From positions 1 to 64,000 of the forward strand of contig VIIQ02000600.1 of assembly GCA_007449985.2 (NCBI GenBank): DNA of 64,000 nt, written 5' to 3'. This DNA is from Desmodesmus armatus (lineage: Eukaryota; Chlorophyta; Chlorophyceae; Sphaeropleales; Scenedesmaceae). The position numbers were made by a program, and so were the translations under genes. Within the stretch, counting starts at the first letter, position 1. Every line of letters begins with the position of its first letter. Of the stretch, positions 33,718 through 48,100 are shown one piece after another. The notes below the pieces were generated by a model. The model was not told the origin of the DNA and ran no database searches. It was given only the letters and a program-made list of their open reading frames with translations.

Positions 33718-36700
33718 GTGGCTGAGCTCCCTCCTGTCCTCCACCCAGCGCGTGAAGCCAGGGACTGACCGGCCCAGCTGCTCCGCACGCTGGCGCTGCA
33801 CCAAGTAGCACCTGAGCACAGCACAGCATAGCACAGTGGTTTGGTTCATGTCAATAATGAAACATGCCCATAACGCTATGGCACAGCACAGGTCGCCCAG
33901 AGATAAGGGTTGCACTCACTGCAACGAGTCCACTGTTGGTGCCCAATTGTGATGCCGGACAGTGGAAAAGCTAGGTAGGGGGTGTGACACAAATTCATGT
34001 GCTCAGCGGCACAACCAAGCTCGCCATTCAACTGTGGGAGGAGCAGCTTCCCTGCTGATAACACCATCTTGAAATGACCCTTGGCACTGCTGCAATCTGA
34101 TACCCGTCCTCACCTGAAGGCGATCAGCAGGAAGTAGCGCTTGAGGTAGTGCACACCCAGCTGCCTCGCCGCCCATGCAGTGCTGCCAGGGTCGTTGCTG
34201 CTGGCCTGAGGGGCTGCCTCTGCAGTGTGCTTGCACTCGGCAATGTCAGCCCTGCAGCAGTAGAGGCAGAGACAGACAGCACCAGCCGTGCTGATTGAAC
34301 AAGGTTACCTAATGCAGCAACGCACACAAAAGAGGCCATCCAGCAAACCAAAGCTGGATGAAGCGATTGCTGGTGGCATGTGGCAGGCCTGCTTTACTAG
34401 TGCTCCACCAAACGGGTTTGCTTTGGGTGTTGACCCACCCCGCCAAAGCTCAACGCATGTCTCAACACACCTGAGGTTGCCAATAGCCGAGCAGCGGTCA
34501 ACAGCACCATCCACCGCATGCTTCACCTCCATGCCGCCAGGCAGCAGCCGCACCAAGCTCATGATCACTCGGTACTCCCCAAGGTCACTCATAGTGCGGC
34601 GCATGCGCTTGGCGTCTGGTGACTTTGGACTGCTGCCGCCACTGCTGCCGCCATCGCTGCCACCGTTGGCGGCGGCTGGTGTGCCTGGTGTGCCGGCGCT
34701 GCTGCCGTTGGCGAGCGTGCTGCCAGCCATACCTGCAGGGGCTGCAGCAGTGCCTGCTGCTGCGGCAGCAGTGGCAGCAGCCGCCGCTGCGCGGCGGCGG
34801 CTGGATGGCTGCATGACAGGGCTGTTGGGGGTGCCGCTGGCTGCTGCTCTGCTCTCAGACACAGTATGCTGCGCAAGGAACGTTGCAAATGCCGCAGACG
34901 CAAAGCGCGCACTACTGCCGGTTGCTGTTCGGGACACCACCAGATGCACGATGCTGCGCTTCTTCAGCTGCTGCTCCTGCTGCTGCTGCCCTTGCTGGTC
35001 CCCGTTCTGCTGCTGCTGCTGCTGAGGTGCAGACCAGGAGGCCGCACTACCGCTGCCGGCCCAGCCTGATGCTGCTGCTGCCGCCTCCTGCATCATCGCT
35101 GCTGCATTCTCACTAGCACCGCCCCCTGGCGTTGACTTGTCAGCCACCCCTGCCGGCAGTGCCAGCATCTGCTTCAGCATGTCTGACAGGTCGCTGGGCA
35201 CAGGCGTGCGCTCACGCGAGAGAGGAATCCTCCTGTATGTCAGGTGCAGCCCCTTGGCCTGCAAGCACAAAAGCAGAGGTGCAGCGTACATCAGTGAGCA
35301 GGCATTGAGGCATGTGTAGATACACGAATGCCCTTGCAGCTGCTCCCCAAGACTGGACACGTTCACGCAACAGCTACACGTGGTTTTCACAATTGACCAG
35401 TCCGACCAGTGTGGAAAGCATCACCCAGAGGCAATAGTCTTCACTTGTAACAACCTCCCCGGTTACCTGTAGCGCCTTTGCAATTTCCAGGCACGTCCCC
35501 AGTGCAAGCTTCCCATTGCTGCTGCTGCTGCTGCCGCCAGCCCCTGCCCTGCTGTTGCCGTTGGCCGGCTCAGCTGCATTGTTGCTGCCAGCAGGCTGGC
35601 GGGGGGTGCTGCTGCTACCGCCCCCGCTGCCACCCCCACCGCCGCCGCTGCTGGTGCGAACGATACCAACAGCATCCAAGTCCACTGGCTCCCAGAACGG
35701 CACTACTGCAGCTCCTGGCCGCACATCAACAGGCGCAGTGATGACATCACCCGCCGCATTGTCCGTCGCGGTGATGGTACCCGCCGCATCTGCTGCTGCT
35801 GCCGCCCCAAGCAGGATCTGACTGCCAGACACCCGCATCGCCGCCGCTGCTGCGGCCAAGTCCCCACCAGGCCCTGGCGACAGCTGCTGCTGCTGGCGTG
35901 CAGCCGCCGCTGCTGCGCCCCATGCTGCTGCAGCTGGGGAAGCCATCACACCCGCTAGCTTCACCGCTGCAGGTGCTAGGGGGCCTGCAGGTGGGGTCAG
36001 GAAGGACCCGGAGCCTAAGGGCGCTGGCAGGATGCTGCTGATGCTGCCAGAACGTGCAGAGGCGATGCTAGCTGCTGTCTGGCCGCCCAGGGTGCTGCCC
36101 ATCGCGCCACCGCCGGTGCTGCGGCCTGCTGCTGGGATTGCGACTTCCTGGTGTAGCAGTACCTTGCCACCCCACTTGACGGCCTCGTTGACAACATCCT
36201 GCAGGCAGCAGGGGTCAAGCAGCAGGGGTCAAGCAGCAGCGACAGCGACAGCAACAACAGGTCAGCGACAGCCTCAGAAGCAGAGACAGTGACAGCGCAA
36301 CGAAAGAATGCAGCTGTATCAAAGTCCTGTAGATTGGGATGCACCATGCTCAGCCAGCAGCAACCAGCCGCCCCAGCACAGTACATAAAGTTTTGCAGAC
36401 AAGGCCAGAGAAATTGCTACGTCTTTTCGGATTCCTACAGTGTAGTGTAGTTGCCACACACCGATCAAGAAGTATGCAACATGAATGTACCGACTGGCAT
36501 ATCTGAAATTTCTGCTCAAACCACAAATCCACAAGCCCTGGCTCCACACAAGCGCACCTCCTTCAGCGCCATCTCCAGCGTCTCCAGCTGCCTTGCATGC
36601 ACACCAGCATGGTGCATCGCCGCTGCAGGCATCTCCAGCTCTCTCCTGATGTAGGGCATGCCGTTGATGTACACCACCAACTCCTCACGCACATCAGTCA

Positions 36701-39700
36701 CAACCACGTGTGTGTCGCCGTCGTCGCCGGCACCCAGGGTCTCCAGCAGGCGGGCCAGGGCAGCAACGGGCACGTTGCCGACAGCGAAGATTGGCAGGCC
36801 TGTATCATTAGTAAAGACGGAAAAATTTGAATTATCAACAGATACTGAGGTGCATGCTGTCACAAGGTTGTGCCAAACTGCCGTACAAGACGCAACCTGT
36901 TGACGCCGGGCAGAGAGCGCATCTGCACCTACATTGTTTGGCCCTCAACAACTGTTCTGGCGACGCCCATGCGTCAAGCTGGGAACTGCAGCGATATGGT
37001 CTGACTATTGTAAAGACCATATTGCTTTCTTTCTTCATTTTGTTCGTCTTATTTTGAAACACAAAAAACACTGTGAAAATTACATCCTGCCGCCTCACCT
37101 TCAGCCTGGCGCACTTCTGGGGTGCCAGCTGGCAGGGAGGGGTCAGCTGCACGGGCCAGGTAGGACTTGAGGATGATACGCTTGGTCAGCGTGCGACCAC
37201 GGCGCTTGCGCAGCACCTGCAGGGAATGTTGAAATACATGCTGGTGGTTGGTAGATGGCGGACTACCAGAGGATATGCTATGCTTTGGCGGGACCCAGGC
37301 ACAGGCTCCAGACTGACGCAGCGAAGACGTATGCCCCACGTGTGAAGCACATGTGTGAACGTGCCTGGCAGCAGCCGGTGCTACCGCAGCGGCTGTACGC
37401 ACAAAGCTGCACCCGCCCAAAAGCTCAATCACGTCCACATGGACAACGTTGCTCACCTCCTCCTGCTCTGCCGGTGTGACCTGCTCACTGCCGCGCAGGC
37501 TCCTGTACACTACTGGCAGGGATGTCACCGGGATGGGTGCCAGCGCCAGGGCGGGGTTCAGGTGGATGGCACCAATAGCCTGCAGCAAAGCAGCACATAC
37601 AGCAGGCAGCAAGCAACAGTGGGCGATGGAGTTGTCGACAGCAGCAATTTACTTCCGGCGCCGAACTAAAGACACAACTGAGGCTTCCACGTGTCCCATG
37701 CTTCCTGCGTTTTGCCTGCAATAGAACCTCGGACCAAAGTCAGCAGCCCCAACAGCAGTGTTACCACTCTTCAATAGCAGCACTGCACACTCCCATCAAA
37801 CAACAAGCTTCACACATCTTTGTCCCACGTACATACCTGGCTCAGTTCAGGGCGTGGCCTCAGCCAGTCAGCAAAGGAGGGAAGCGTGCCATCCCGGTAG
37901 CTGGACAGCCCTGCAGCCATGCCTGAAGTCACCTCCTCCAGGTATGCACCAAACGCAATCAGCAGGCAGTAGCGCTCAAGGTAGGCGCTGCCGCGGGTGA
38001 AGGCTGAGTGGCGGGAGGCCACCTCGCTCTTGTGGTGCTGGTAGCTGTGCTTGGGCTTGCGGAACCTGTGCAGGCCAACATGAGCAGTGGAGGAGTTATG
38101 AGTACATTATGCTGGACAATCTCTGTTCAGCACTCCCAGTCTGAGCATAATTGGTCCAAGCTATGCCACAACAAAGCCATTGGGGCAGTGGTTGTAAAAG
38201 CTAAAGAAGGCAGCAACAAGCCTAACAGCATGGGATAACAGGCCGTCAGCTTGCCCTAGATGCTGCCTGTCCCGCAATCCCGTGTGAAACCACACACTGC
38301 TGTGAAATGCAATAAGCCAGTGCAGCAAGCCTCCACCGACCTCATGATGCACACGCGCAGGTTAAGCATGGCTGCGTTGGCGTCAATGGCAGCGTCCACC
38401 TGCCGCTTGGCCTGGTCACCGTGCTCCAGCAGCCGCACCACTCGCCGCACACCCACATAGCCCCCACCTGTACGGGTACACACACCAGGACACATGTGCA
38501 TTGCTGAGTGATACAGTCAAACAGTGTCAAAGAACATGGTGCACTTGCACGTCTGGTGCACAATGGTGTGATTGCAGACGGGACGTGTCTTTGCAGATTG
38601 TCTACTCTCAGCAGCATGCTATGCATCGAGGTGGCTTCCTTGCAAGCTTGGTGCAATTGGCAAGCCTGCATTGAGGCCACCTCGATGCACAGCATGCTGC
38701 TGACATTTCACAACTTGCAAAGACACGCACCGTCTGTGCAACAACCTCTTCCCTCGACAGCATGCTTTGGCTGCTGCAAGCCTGCATTTGTGTTCAGATG
38801 TGTAGCACCCGGTGCAATGAACCCTCCCTGCTGCCCACACACAGCGCAAGATCCACGCCTGGCCAGATTCCCCACAACCCAACAGCCCTACCCCCTACCC
38901 ACCTGCAAGGCTGATCCTCTCCTGCACCTCCTCTGGTGACAGCTGCCCCCACAGCTCCCTCAGCGACGTGAAGGAGGGGGTGCTCACCATCGCCCTGCTG
39001 CCTCCCTCACCCCCCACCGGCGTCCCCACCCCCACACCCCCTGCTGCTGCCGCCGCCGCTGCCGCCACTGCCCCAGCGCGTGTGAAGCTGGTCTGCGGCG
39101 TGCCAAAGGCCCCCTGCCGTGCTGGGGGCTGGGCAGTATCTGCAGCTGGAGTGCCGGCTGCCACTGGGGTTGAGGCTGCCATAGCGGCTGCTGAGCTGCT
39201 GTTGGCGTGGTGGAGGGGTGCACCCCGGGTGTGAGAGGGGTGGTCATGGTGGCGGACAGGGCTGCATGGGGCAGCTCGTCCCTCTCGTCATCTGTGCAGG
39301 ACAGGAGCAGCACGATTGCAGTTGTGATTGAATGCTCAGTGCAGAAACTTTGTGTGACGAGTACTGTCCAGTGGCAAAAGTAATCATTTGTGCCAGCCTA
39401 CTTACAACCGCTTCCAGAAGGGGCACGGCAGCGGCATGCACATGGGACCCAGGCAGCTAGGTAAAATACCATTTTCAATCAAGCGCAGCAGGGCACAGGC
39501 AGCCAACAGTTGAGCAGCAAAACCTGGCACCACAAGCAGCTCAAGTGTGCATGAATGCGCGCACGCTTGCTGCATCACTGTCCATGACAACACCCACCTG
39601 AGCAGCGGGGTGAGTCTCCTCCAATCTCCTCACGCAGAATGTCCCTGCTCTGTTCCTCATTCAGCCCCGCAACCAGCCCCTCCGCACCACGGCCTGTGCC

Positions 39701-42131
39701 GCCACCAGCCGCCATCCCCTGACCCTTCAAGCCCCCAGCCCCTCCTGTGGCAATGGGGGCAGGCCGAAGGGCAGTCGGCGGCAGGGCTACACTACCGCGG
39801 CCACGAGCAGAACCCCCAGCAGCCCCAGCTCCAACCCCAACAGCAGCAGGCAGGGCAAGGCTGCCTCCTGAGGACAGCCCTCCACCGGGTAGCACTGCTG
39901 AGGGGTTGCCTGTGCCAAAAATGGCCAGCAGGCCGCCAATGACAGTGCCTGTGGTGGTGCGGCCGGCACCCATCTGGCAGTTGAAGACCATGGGGGAGTC
40001 GTAGCCTGCGGTACGGACCTGCAGGATGGTGCAAAAGATGCAGTTGTGGTCAGTCAGTTCTCTGATCTCAAACAGGCATATTCAAGCTGAGCAGCCCGTG
40101 GGAGGACCGTAGGAACGTGATCATTGCTGCCGAAAGACTCGTTCAGACAATACGCTTGAAAGTGCAACATTGCCCAGTAAACACACGTGCAGCAACATCT
40201 TTCAGCAGGACACACACAACATGCATGCAAGCATGCCTTTCAAATTTACTAAGGCTTCATTATTGACACACACGATGCAGGATTGCATACAATCCGACGC
40301 AAGCATGCCCACCTGCTTGACAATCTCGTCAATGTCACAGGGCTGAGGTGCCTTGCCGTCTGTGACAGGCACCCGCAGGTAGCGCACCGCCAGGCCCTCA
40401 CGTGCCAGGCTGGCATACACCTCGGCAGGCGTCTGCACAGCATCGGACCCCTTGATGGGCTCCCACATGTCCACCAGCTCGCCTGCAGGGCAGAGTATCA
40501 ATCAGGGTTTTGCATCAAGCCATTTCAGGTTAATCCTTGGTGCCATGGGCCGATTTGAGGTGGGCGGCGTTCAAACAGGGCATGGGCGATGATTTCCTGC
40601 AGACGGCAGCACTGACTGCATCCCAGTGTTAAACACAATCTGGGCGCCTGCCTACCTGTTGGGTTGTCGATGGGTTGGTCGTCAGTGCTGCTGAAGGTGC
40701 TGCGGCTGCCAGGCTTGCCAGGGGCTGCAGCAGACTCGCGAGCCACCAGGATGCGGCCCCCACATTGCTCTACACAGCACAGCACACCACAGCACAGCAC
40801 AGCATGGTGACTAACCTCTCGTCAAAAGCGCGATCAGCACACGCAAGTGACAGCATCAGTGACACGACTACAGGCATACTAATACGCTTGCTGGACAAAG
40901 CAGGATGAGCATACACATGTTCAATCAGGGTCAGCAGCATTGGAGCCTGTGTCCCCAGCCAGTGCTGGCTTCACATACAAGTTGTCAAATGTCGAGTCCT
41001 ACCTGCTTCTGCCAGCACGTCAGCCTTCAGCCGAGCCTCCATGCGCTCCAACCGCTCAGCATCAATGCCGGCATACTCCTGCAGAACAGCAACATGCAGC
41101 ACCACAATCAACCAAGAAAATGTTTGACATAAGCAGCACCGATTCAACAGAAGATTGATCGCAACACAGCTGTTGCATGGACGCCTGCCATAGCATGCAT
41201 TTTTGACAACCACAGCAGCAGAGTGTGCCAGTCAACACAGCCAAGACAACCAAACTACAGCCACACAGACCAGCACCCCCCAGCACACAGTCATGACCAG
41301 GGTCAGGGTCCCACCTGCAGGTTCTTGAGGGGCCTCCGCTGCTCCCTCAGCACAAAGGGCAGCCCGTTGACATACACCACTGGCTCCTCACGCATGTTGA
41401 ACCACAGCACAGCCTGCGCATGGGCCGGTACAGCGCACAGAAGCAGCGGCAGGGTGGATGAGGGCACACACGCGCACCACTGTTGCTGTGATGCTCACTC
41501 CTGAAATCTGCAAGACTGGCTGGCATATGGAGCTACACATGATGATGATGGATTGGCTATTACTAATGTGGCAGGGGTGTCAGCAGAGCCTGCAGCCAAC
41601 TTCAAGGGCCGCCAAAGCTGGCGTCAACCAGGGTGAAAGGCTTGTGGCATATCATGACACATGCAGCAGGATTCTCACTGCGAGACGTGTTGCTGCAGAC
41701 GCACCTTGGACTTGCCATTGGGCTGTGCATCCGCCACTGCATCCAACACATTGCGGATGCCCTGCACTGTGCACATAGCCACGCCGTACACAGGAGGGCC
41801 TGCCATGCGCCTGAAGTTGCCAGCACCTGCAAGCGGCAGCCACAAACAACATCAACTCCAAGCCTGGCCCTGCATTTTTGCTTCGCCATTCATACAAAGG
41901 GCCACAACCCTAAAAGGATGTGTCGCAGTGACTGGGCTAAACCACATATATACCGACAAGAGCAACACACGCGTCAACAGAACCAAACAGCATGCACACC
42001 CACCTGGCAGCAGCTGTGGCAGTCTGCTGCTCTTCATGCCTGGGAAGTAGTCCTCCTTGAGGATGGTGAGGGCACCCAACACGGCACCACCCCGCGATTC
42101 GATTATCACATCAGCACGCTCCTCAGCCTGC

Positions 42132-42177
<46 letters not shown>

Positions 42178-45100
42178 GGCAGATGGACAGGGCGCACTCA
42201 GCACACAGCCACACTGTTGTCCAAACCTAGGACTAAGTATCAAAGATGCTGCTGGTGCTTACAGGCAAGGCTGACAAAAGGCATCCAAGCGGCAAACCCC
42301 TCAGATTGGGCAGCAGCAGGCAGCAACACATAGCACTGGTTGGGGCAAGGGGAGCTGCTCTTGCAACTGCTGCAGCGTCCGCCCATTCACAACAGTAAAG
42401 GCAGCAGCACTGTCAAGCTCAGGACACCTGCTCGGCACCGCCTGCCCCTCCCATATGAATGTTCGCCTGCCCTCCCCTCCCCCCCCAAAAAGCCCTAACA
42501 GCTGTCCCTGACTGAGGCTCCAGCTGTCACCTGGGCTACGTTGCAAGCTCCACACCCACCTGGTTGTGCACCTCCTCCTCCTCCTCCTCAAACTCCCTGT
42601 CCCTGTGAGCACTGTCCAGCATGGTGGGGGGCAGCGTGGCTGCAGGAATGTGCAGCTCCAACGCAGCCAGGGGTTGCTGCAAGGAAAGGGATGCACAGCA
42701 GGCATGGACATGGACAGGTCAGCAACACTCAAGTCATCAGATCAGCAGGCGGTAGGCGGGCACCGCGGCGGGGAATACGGCAGCGTGTAAAGCTCGGCCC
42801 GTGCGTACCAAGGGGCGACGTGCAATTATGCAGCCCAGCACGCAGGCGCAGGCACCAAAATACAACCTATGAACGATGCACAGCCCTGCTCTGAGATTGA
42901 CACACCCCGCCCGCTACAAAATGTAACCCGCCACAGCACGCACTGCAGCAATCCAAGACCGCTGCCTCGTCCTCCACATACTCCTTGCATCAACATATAC
43001 AAAGCACACACGGACACATCCACCTTCCCCCTAGCAGTAGCAGCAGCAGCAGCAGTAGCAGCAGCAACAGCAGCAGCAGCAGCACTCACCGCCGTAGCAT
43101 TCTGCTGAACACGCTGCGCAGCTCAGGGCGCCTCTCCATCCATGTCTGGAAGGTACAATGGCTGGGGCTGCAGGGGTCAAAGTGGCCCGACCAAGACAGG
43201 TAGGCTGAGAAGGCTATCAGCATTGCGTACCTGCACACAACAAAACACACAGGGGTCAGCATGCGGTGCAGCAGCCATGAAATCACAGAGTTGGTCTGTG
43301 ACGAATGTTTCACTTTCTTTCTTTCTAGAAACACAGCAGAAACAGGCATACACACCCGCATTCTTCCACATAACTGACTGTAAGGGATATTTAAAAAAAG
43401 AGCGAGCACTCGATGCAGCAATGTCGTACATTCTCCCCCCCTCCCCCCCCCAGACCAATCACTGTGACATCCTTGCAACCACACCTCCCCTGCCCCCCCC
43501 CCCTTCTCCCCCCTCACCTCTCCAGGTACTCAATGCACACAGCCATGAGTGTTGCCCTCCTGCTCTCCTTGGTCTCAGCCATCAGCCGGCCACGGTAGGT
43601 AGCTATGGCCTCACGAAGGTTCTACACACAGCCACACGCGCACATGCAACACAGGGTGGGGGTGTCATGCAGATATGGACAAACACACAGGACATGGAGA
43701 GTTGGCAACTGTGTTGTGAGCACGTCTGCCACAGCAGCCGTTGCCAGTGGCGTCTCTCTGCCAGCAGTAGCTGCCAGTTGGGACTCTTTCTGTGCCAGCT
43801 GCATCACAGCAGGATGTATGCTGAGCCCCACAGTCATACTGACCCATGGCCTGCTGCTGTCTAGGAGGTGTCTAGGAGGTGTCTAGGAGGCCACAGCCCA
43901 CTTGATCCCCTCCCGCAGCACTCCCAGCTGTACAGACACACCCTCTGGACGTTCGACATGCATCCAGCATGGTGTGCAATGCGATCCTGCGCCCCACCCA
44001 CAGCCTTCACAACACCTCCCCTCCCAAACCGCACTCGTGATGTGGGCCCCACGTCACGACCCACCTGCATTGCCAAGCAGGCATCCAGGTGTCCAGGATG
44101 TCCATGCCATTCAACCATTCAACCCATCACATGCCCCCCCCCCCCCCCCCCCCCCCGCGCGCACACCCACCAAGCCCCACCCCCTTTCTGTACATCACTT
44201 CCCTTCAAAAAACCCACAGCAACCCCCAACCCCGAATACAGTACAGCACAGGGATGGGGGACATAGTCCCATCCTCTGCACTAGCCAGCTAGCCAAGGAG
44301 TCATGAGGGTGCCCGCAGGGCAATTATGTCGTACCCCAGTCTCTCAGGTCAGTACATGTGTCCACAGCTGCCAAGCCCACCTGCATTGCTGAGCAGGCAT
44401 CCAGCACAGTGTCCAGAATGACCTTGCCGATCACCCCCTTCTCCAGCACCCTCAGCAGGCTGCGCACCACGCCATACAGACCCGCCTTGAGCTTGGCATC
44501 CACACTGCCTGCTGCTGCTGTGGGGGTCACTGCACCACTGCTGCTGCTGATGCGGGTGCTCTTCAGAGACGAGGTGAACCACTCGGGCACAGGGATACTG
44601 GGGAGGGGAATGTGGCAGAGCAGGGGGGGGGTGTCAGGGTGTGACTATGCAGGGGCAAGGTGAACAAATCCAGAACAGTGACTAGGTGGAGGAGAAGGGA
44701 GGGCTATAAGCCCAGAGGGCATCAAACTTGAGAGGGAGTATGAGCAATGCGTGGTCAAGCTTTTCAACAACACCCACCTGTACGCGCCCCCATCTGCTGC
44801 TGCATCAGAAGCCGCATTCCCATTAGCACCGAGGCCTGATGCATGTATATTCAGCTCCTGCTGCTGCTGGTACTCAACACCCTCCATAGCCTCTGCCCCC
44901 TGCTGCTGCTGCTGTAGGCGCTGCTGGTGCTTGACGTGTGGTGGGACTGCAGAGGGTGCCTGGCTGCCAGTGGGGAATGCACCCAGACGCTTCAGCAGCA
45001 CAAGGGTGGCGATGACCATACCTGCAGCAGCAGCAACCAAAGCAGAGGCAGCAGCAGCAGCAGCAGTCAAAGCCAAAGCATTCAGCAGTGTGACAACCCC

Positions 45101-48100
45101 ATCCTGCTTATCATGTACAGGAGCGTTGTCAATAGGCAGATGGCAGCTGCCAGTCATGCTGCTTGCTCAGCCAGCAGCTGTTGAGCAGCTATTGCGCATT
45201 CCAGCTGGCCCGCCTTCCCGCCCCAGTGGTGCATTCACAGTGCATTCACACCGTCTTTCCAACCCCCGCCCCCCAGCCCCACCCCCAGATTTTACCAGTG
45301 GTGGTGCGTCCGCGGCCCATCTGGCAGTTGAACATGAGTGCTGCATTGAGGGGCACGTCCCACAAGCGGCGGATGAGCAGCTCAAAGTCTGACTCCTTAG
45401 GGGCCTTCTCATCAGTGATGGGCACACGCGTGTAGTCCTGCGCACACATACAACCAGCAGTGAAGTTACTTATGTCAGCTGGGTGCCAAACTGCTGAAAG
45501 CAGCAAACTATCTGGAACTACTCTCCCTCAGCGTCATCCTCTTTAGCAGCGGCAACGTCCCCTGTCCTTCTCGCCTAATCCACTTCTCCGACCCTTCCCC
45601 AGAACCAGGCTGAAGCTACTGCTGCAGCTGTTGCTACTTGTGCTGGTGTACGTGCACAAGGGAGGAGAGGCACCAATCAGCAGCTGAATTCACTGCTCAG
45701 CAGCTGCGCTATGTCCCGTGTGCTACTGGGTGCTGCTCCTACCACGTCGTATCCATCCTCCTGCAGCTCCTTGTACACCTCCAGGGTGTCTGCACGTCAC
45801 TCTCAGTCACAGGCACCCACACGTCAATCACCTGCAGCAGTGGCGGCAGCGACAGTGGCGGCGGCGGCAGAGGCAGCGGCAACAGCATGAGCATCGGGGC
45901 GGCGCCAGCAGCTGCAGCATTGGGCCCCAGCTTGCTTGCATGCTCTCATGCCCCCAGTACCCATGCCCTGTGCAAACATACTGCCCATATTCTAAGCCTG
46001 AAACATCTGCTCCCCATACCACCGCTGTAGCAGCAGCTGCTGCGCATTCATGCCCCATGCGTTCATGGCCCATGCATGTGTCTCACGTTCATGTCGTCGT
46101 CCTCCTCAGTCACCAGGATGTGCTGCTCATATCGTGCAGCCTCCCGCAGCACATCCGCCTTTAACCGAGCCTCCATAGCCTCAACACGGCTGCGGTCAAT
46201 GCCTGCAGCACAAGACACACAAGGGAACAGAGAGCAGTTGGGTGAGTTGAAAAAATGCAAATTTTGCACACCTGGCCTCCACAGGGGTGCGGTCGATGCC
46301 TGCAGCATGACACACAAGAAACAAGAAGGCAGATAGTTCGATTATCAGCACTTGAGTCACTTTTCTGCACCCACGGTCTCGACATTGCCTGCCGGGGACA
46401 TACAACGAACACAAACATGAGGACCAGGACATACAACAGTGTGGTTGTCTGACGTTTGAAGATCACTCCTGCACCCATGGCTTCCACAGTGCTGCAGTCA
46501 ACCCCTCCTGGAACCAGGGACGACGACATTTCAAGCAACATGTACAGCAGCGTGGGTGCAAAAACAGGCAATTCCGAGGAGGCCCAACAGCCCACCATCC
46601 AAATCGAGACTCGACCATTTGCCTTCTAGCTGCACCCAAGTGCCCCTCAGCACTGGGCGCGCCTGCGTACACCACCCAAACCAACACCCCACTACTTGCC
46701 TCTCTACTTGCCCTCTGTCTGCACCCATGTGCCCCTCAGCACTGCACGCACCTGCATACCCCACCACCCAAACCAACACCCCACTACTTGCCTCTCTACT
46801 TGCCCTCTGTCTGCACCCATGTGTCCCTCAGCACTGCACGCACCTGCATACCCCACCACCCAAACCAACACCCCACTACTTGCCTCTCTACTTGCCCTCT
46901 GTCTGCACCCATGTGCCCCTCAGCACTGCACGCACCTGCATACCCCACCACCCAAACCAACACCCCACTACTTGCCTCTCTACTTGCCCTCTGTCTGCAC
47001 CCATGTGTCCCTCAGCACTGCACGCACCTGCATACCCCACCACCCAAACCAACACCCCACTACTTGCCTCTCTACTTGCCCTCTGTCTGCACCCATGTGC
47101 CCCTCAGCACTGCACGCACCTGCATACCCCACCACCCAAACCAACACCCCACTACTTGCCTCTCTACTTGCCCTCTGTCTGCACCCATGTGTCCCTCAGC
47201 ACTGCACGCACCTGTGTACTCCACGTTGCAGAAGGGCTGGTCTGCCTCGCGCACCACGTAGGGCTTGCCGTTGATGTACAGCACAGGCTCCTCACGCATG
47301 TTGTGCCACAGCACACGCCTCTGACCTGCAGGAGCACAGCACGACACGACACAGCGCAGCACAGGAAGGACGCAGCCTGATGTCACTAACATGATCAGCT
47401 AGGTGGGCAGCACTAGAGCATGAGGCCAATACAGCATGCCAAATCCTCACAGGTGTCCAGCACAATGCCACCTGCTGCGCGCGGGAGCACCCCCACCCCC
47501 CTCGCTCAGCCCGGGCGCTGCCAGCCTGCCAGATGCTGACAACTGCACAATCTGCAGGATTGCACGATTGCCACAGCAGCCCTCAGATCAGCAGCTGCGC
47601 AAAGGATGTGCGCTGCTGCTCCAGGACGCTGTGTACAGCAGAGCATTTGTAATCACTGGGTGCCTGCATTGGCCCTTATATCACCCCATCTGCTAGGAAG
47701 TGAGGTGAGAACGCTGCTGTGATGCCCCTGGAGCAGCCATGCTGCACTCTGCACCAGCAGACACTGCTGTTGCATGCAGTTCACCTTGCAGGAGTTGAAC
47801 TAGGGTTGCAGAGCACTGCTCGTGACCACATGCACTGCACCCCAAGGTCCTGCTGCTGCCACAAAAATTGCAGGACGACAGCAGTGTACTAGATTGTTGG
47901 TTTGCATTACATGCAACCTCGTCAAGGTGACCTGACAGCTGCCATGCATGCCCATGACCATGCTACTGCTCTTGCTGCAAGGAAACAACAGCGCCCAGCA
48001 CAACCCTACGAGACAATCTGGAGAAAACGTTGCTGTATGCGCTCCAACCAGCCGACACTGCTTCAAAGCTCGCATGCCTGATGATGATCGACTTAATTGG

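Noticed and set aside
46645..47211. CRISPR-like array
   Set aside because: The whole 92-bp unit is conserved with no variable spacers; eukaryotic tandem repeat.
46556..47380. 275-codon plus-strand frame with repeated 31-residue units
   Set aside because: Product of the 92-bp array (three frames open because units lack stops); antisense to a paladin intron.
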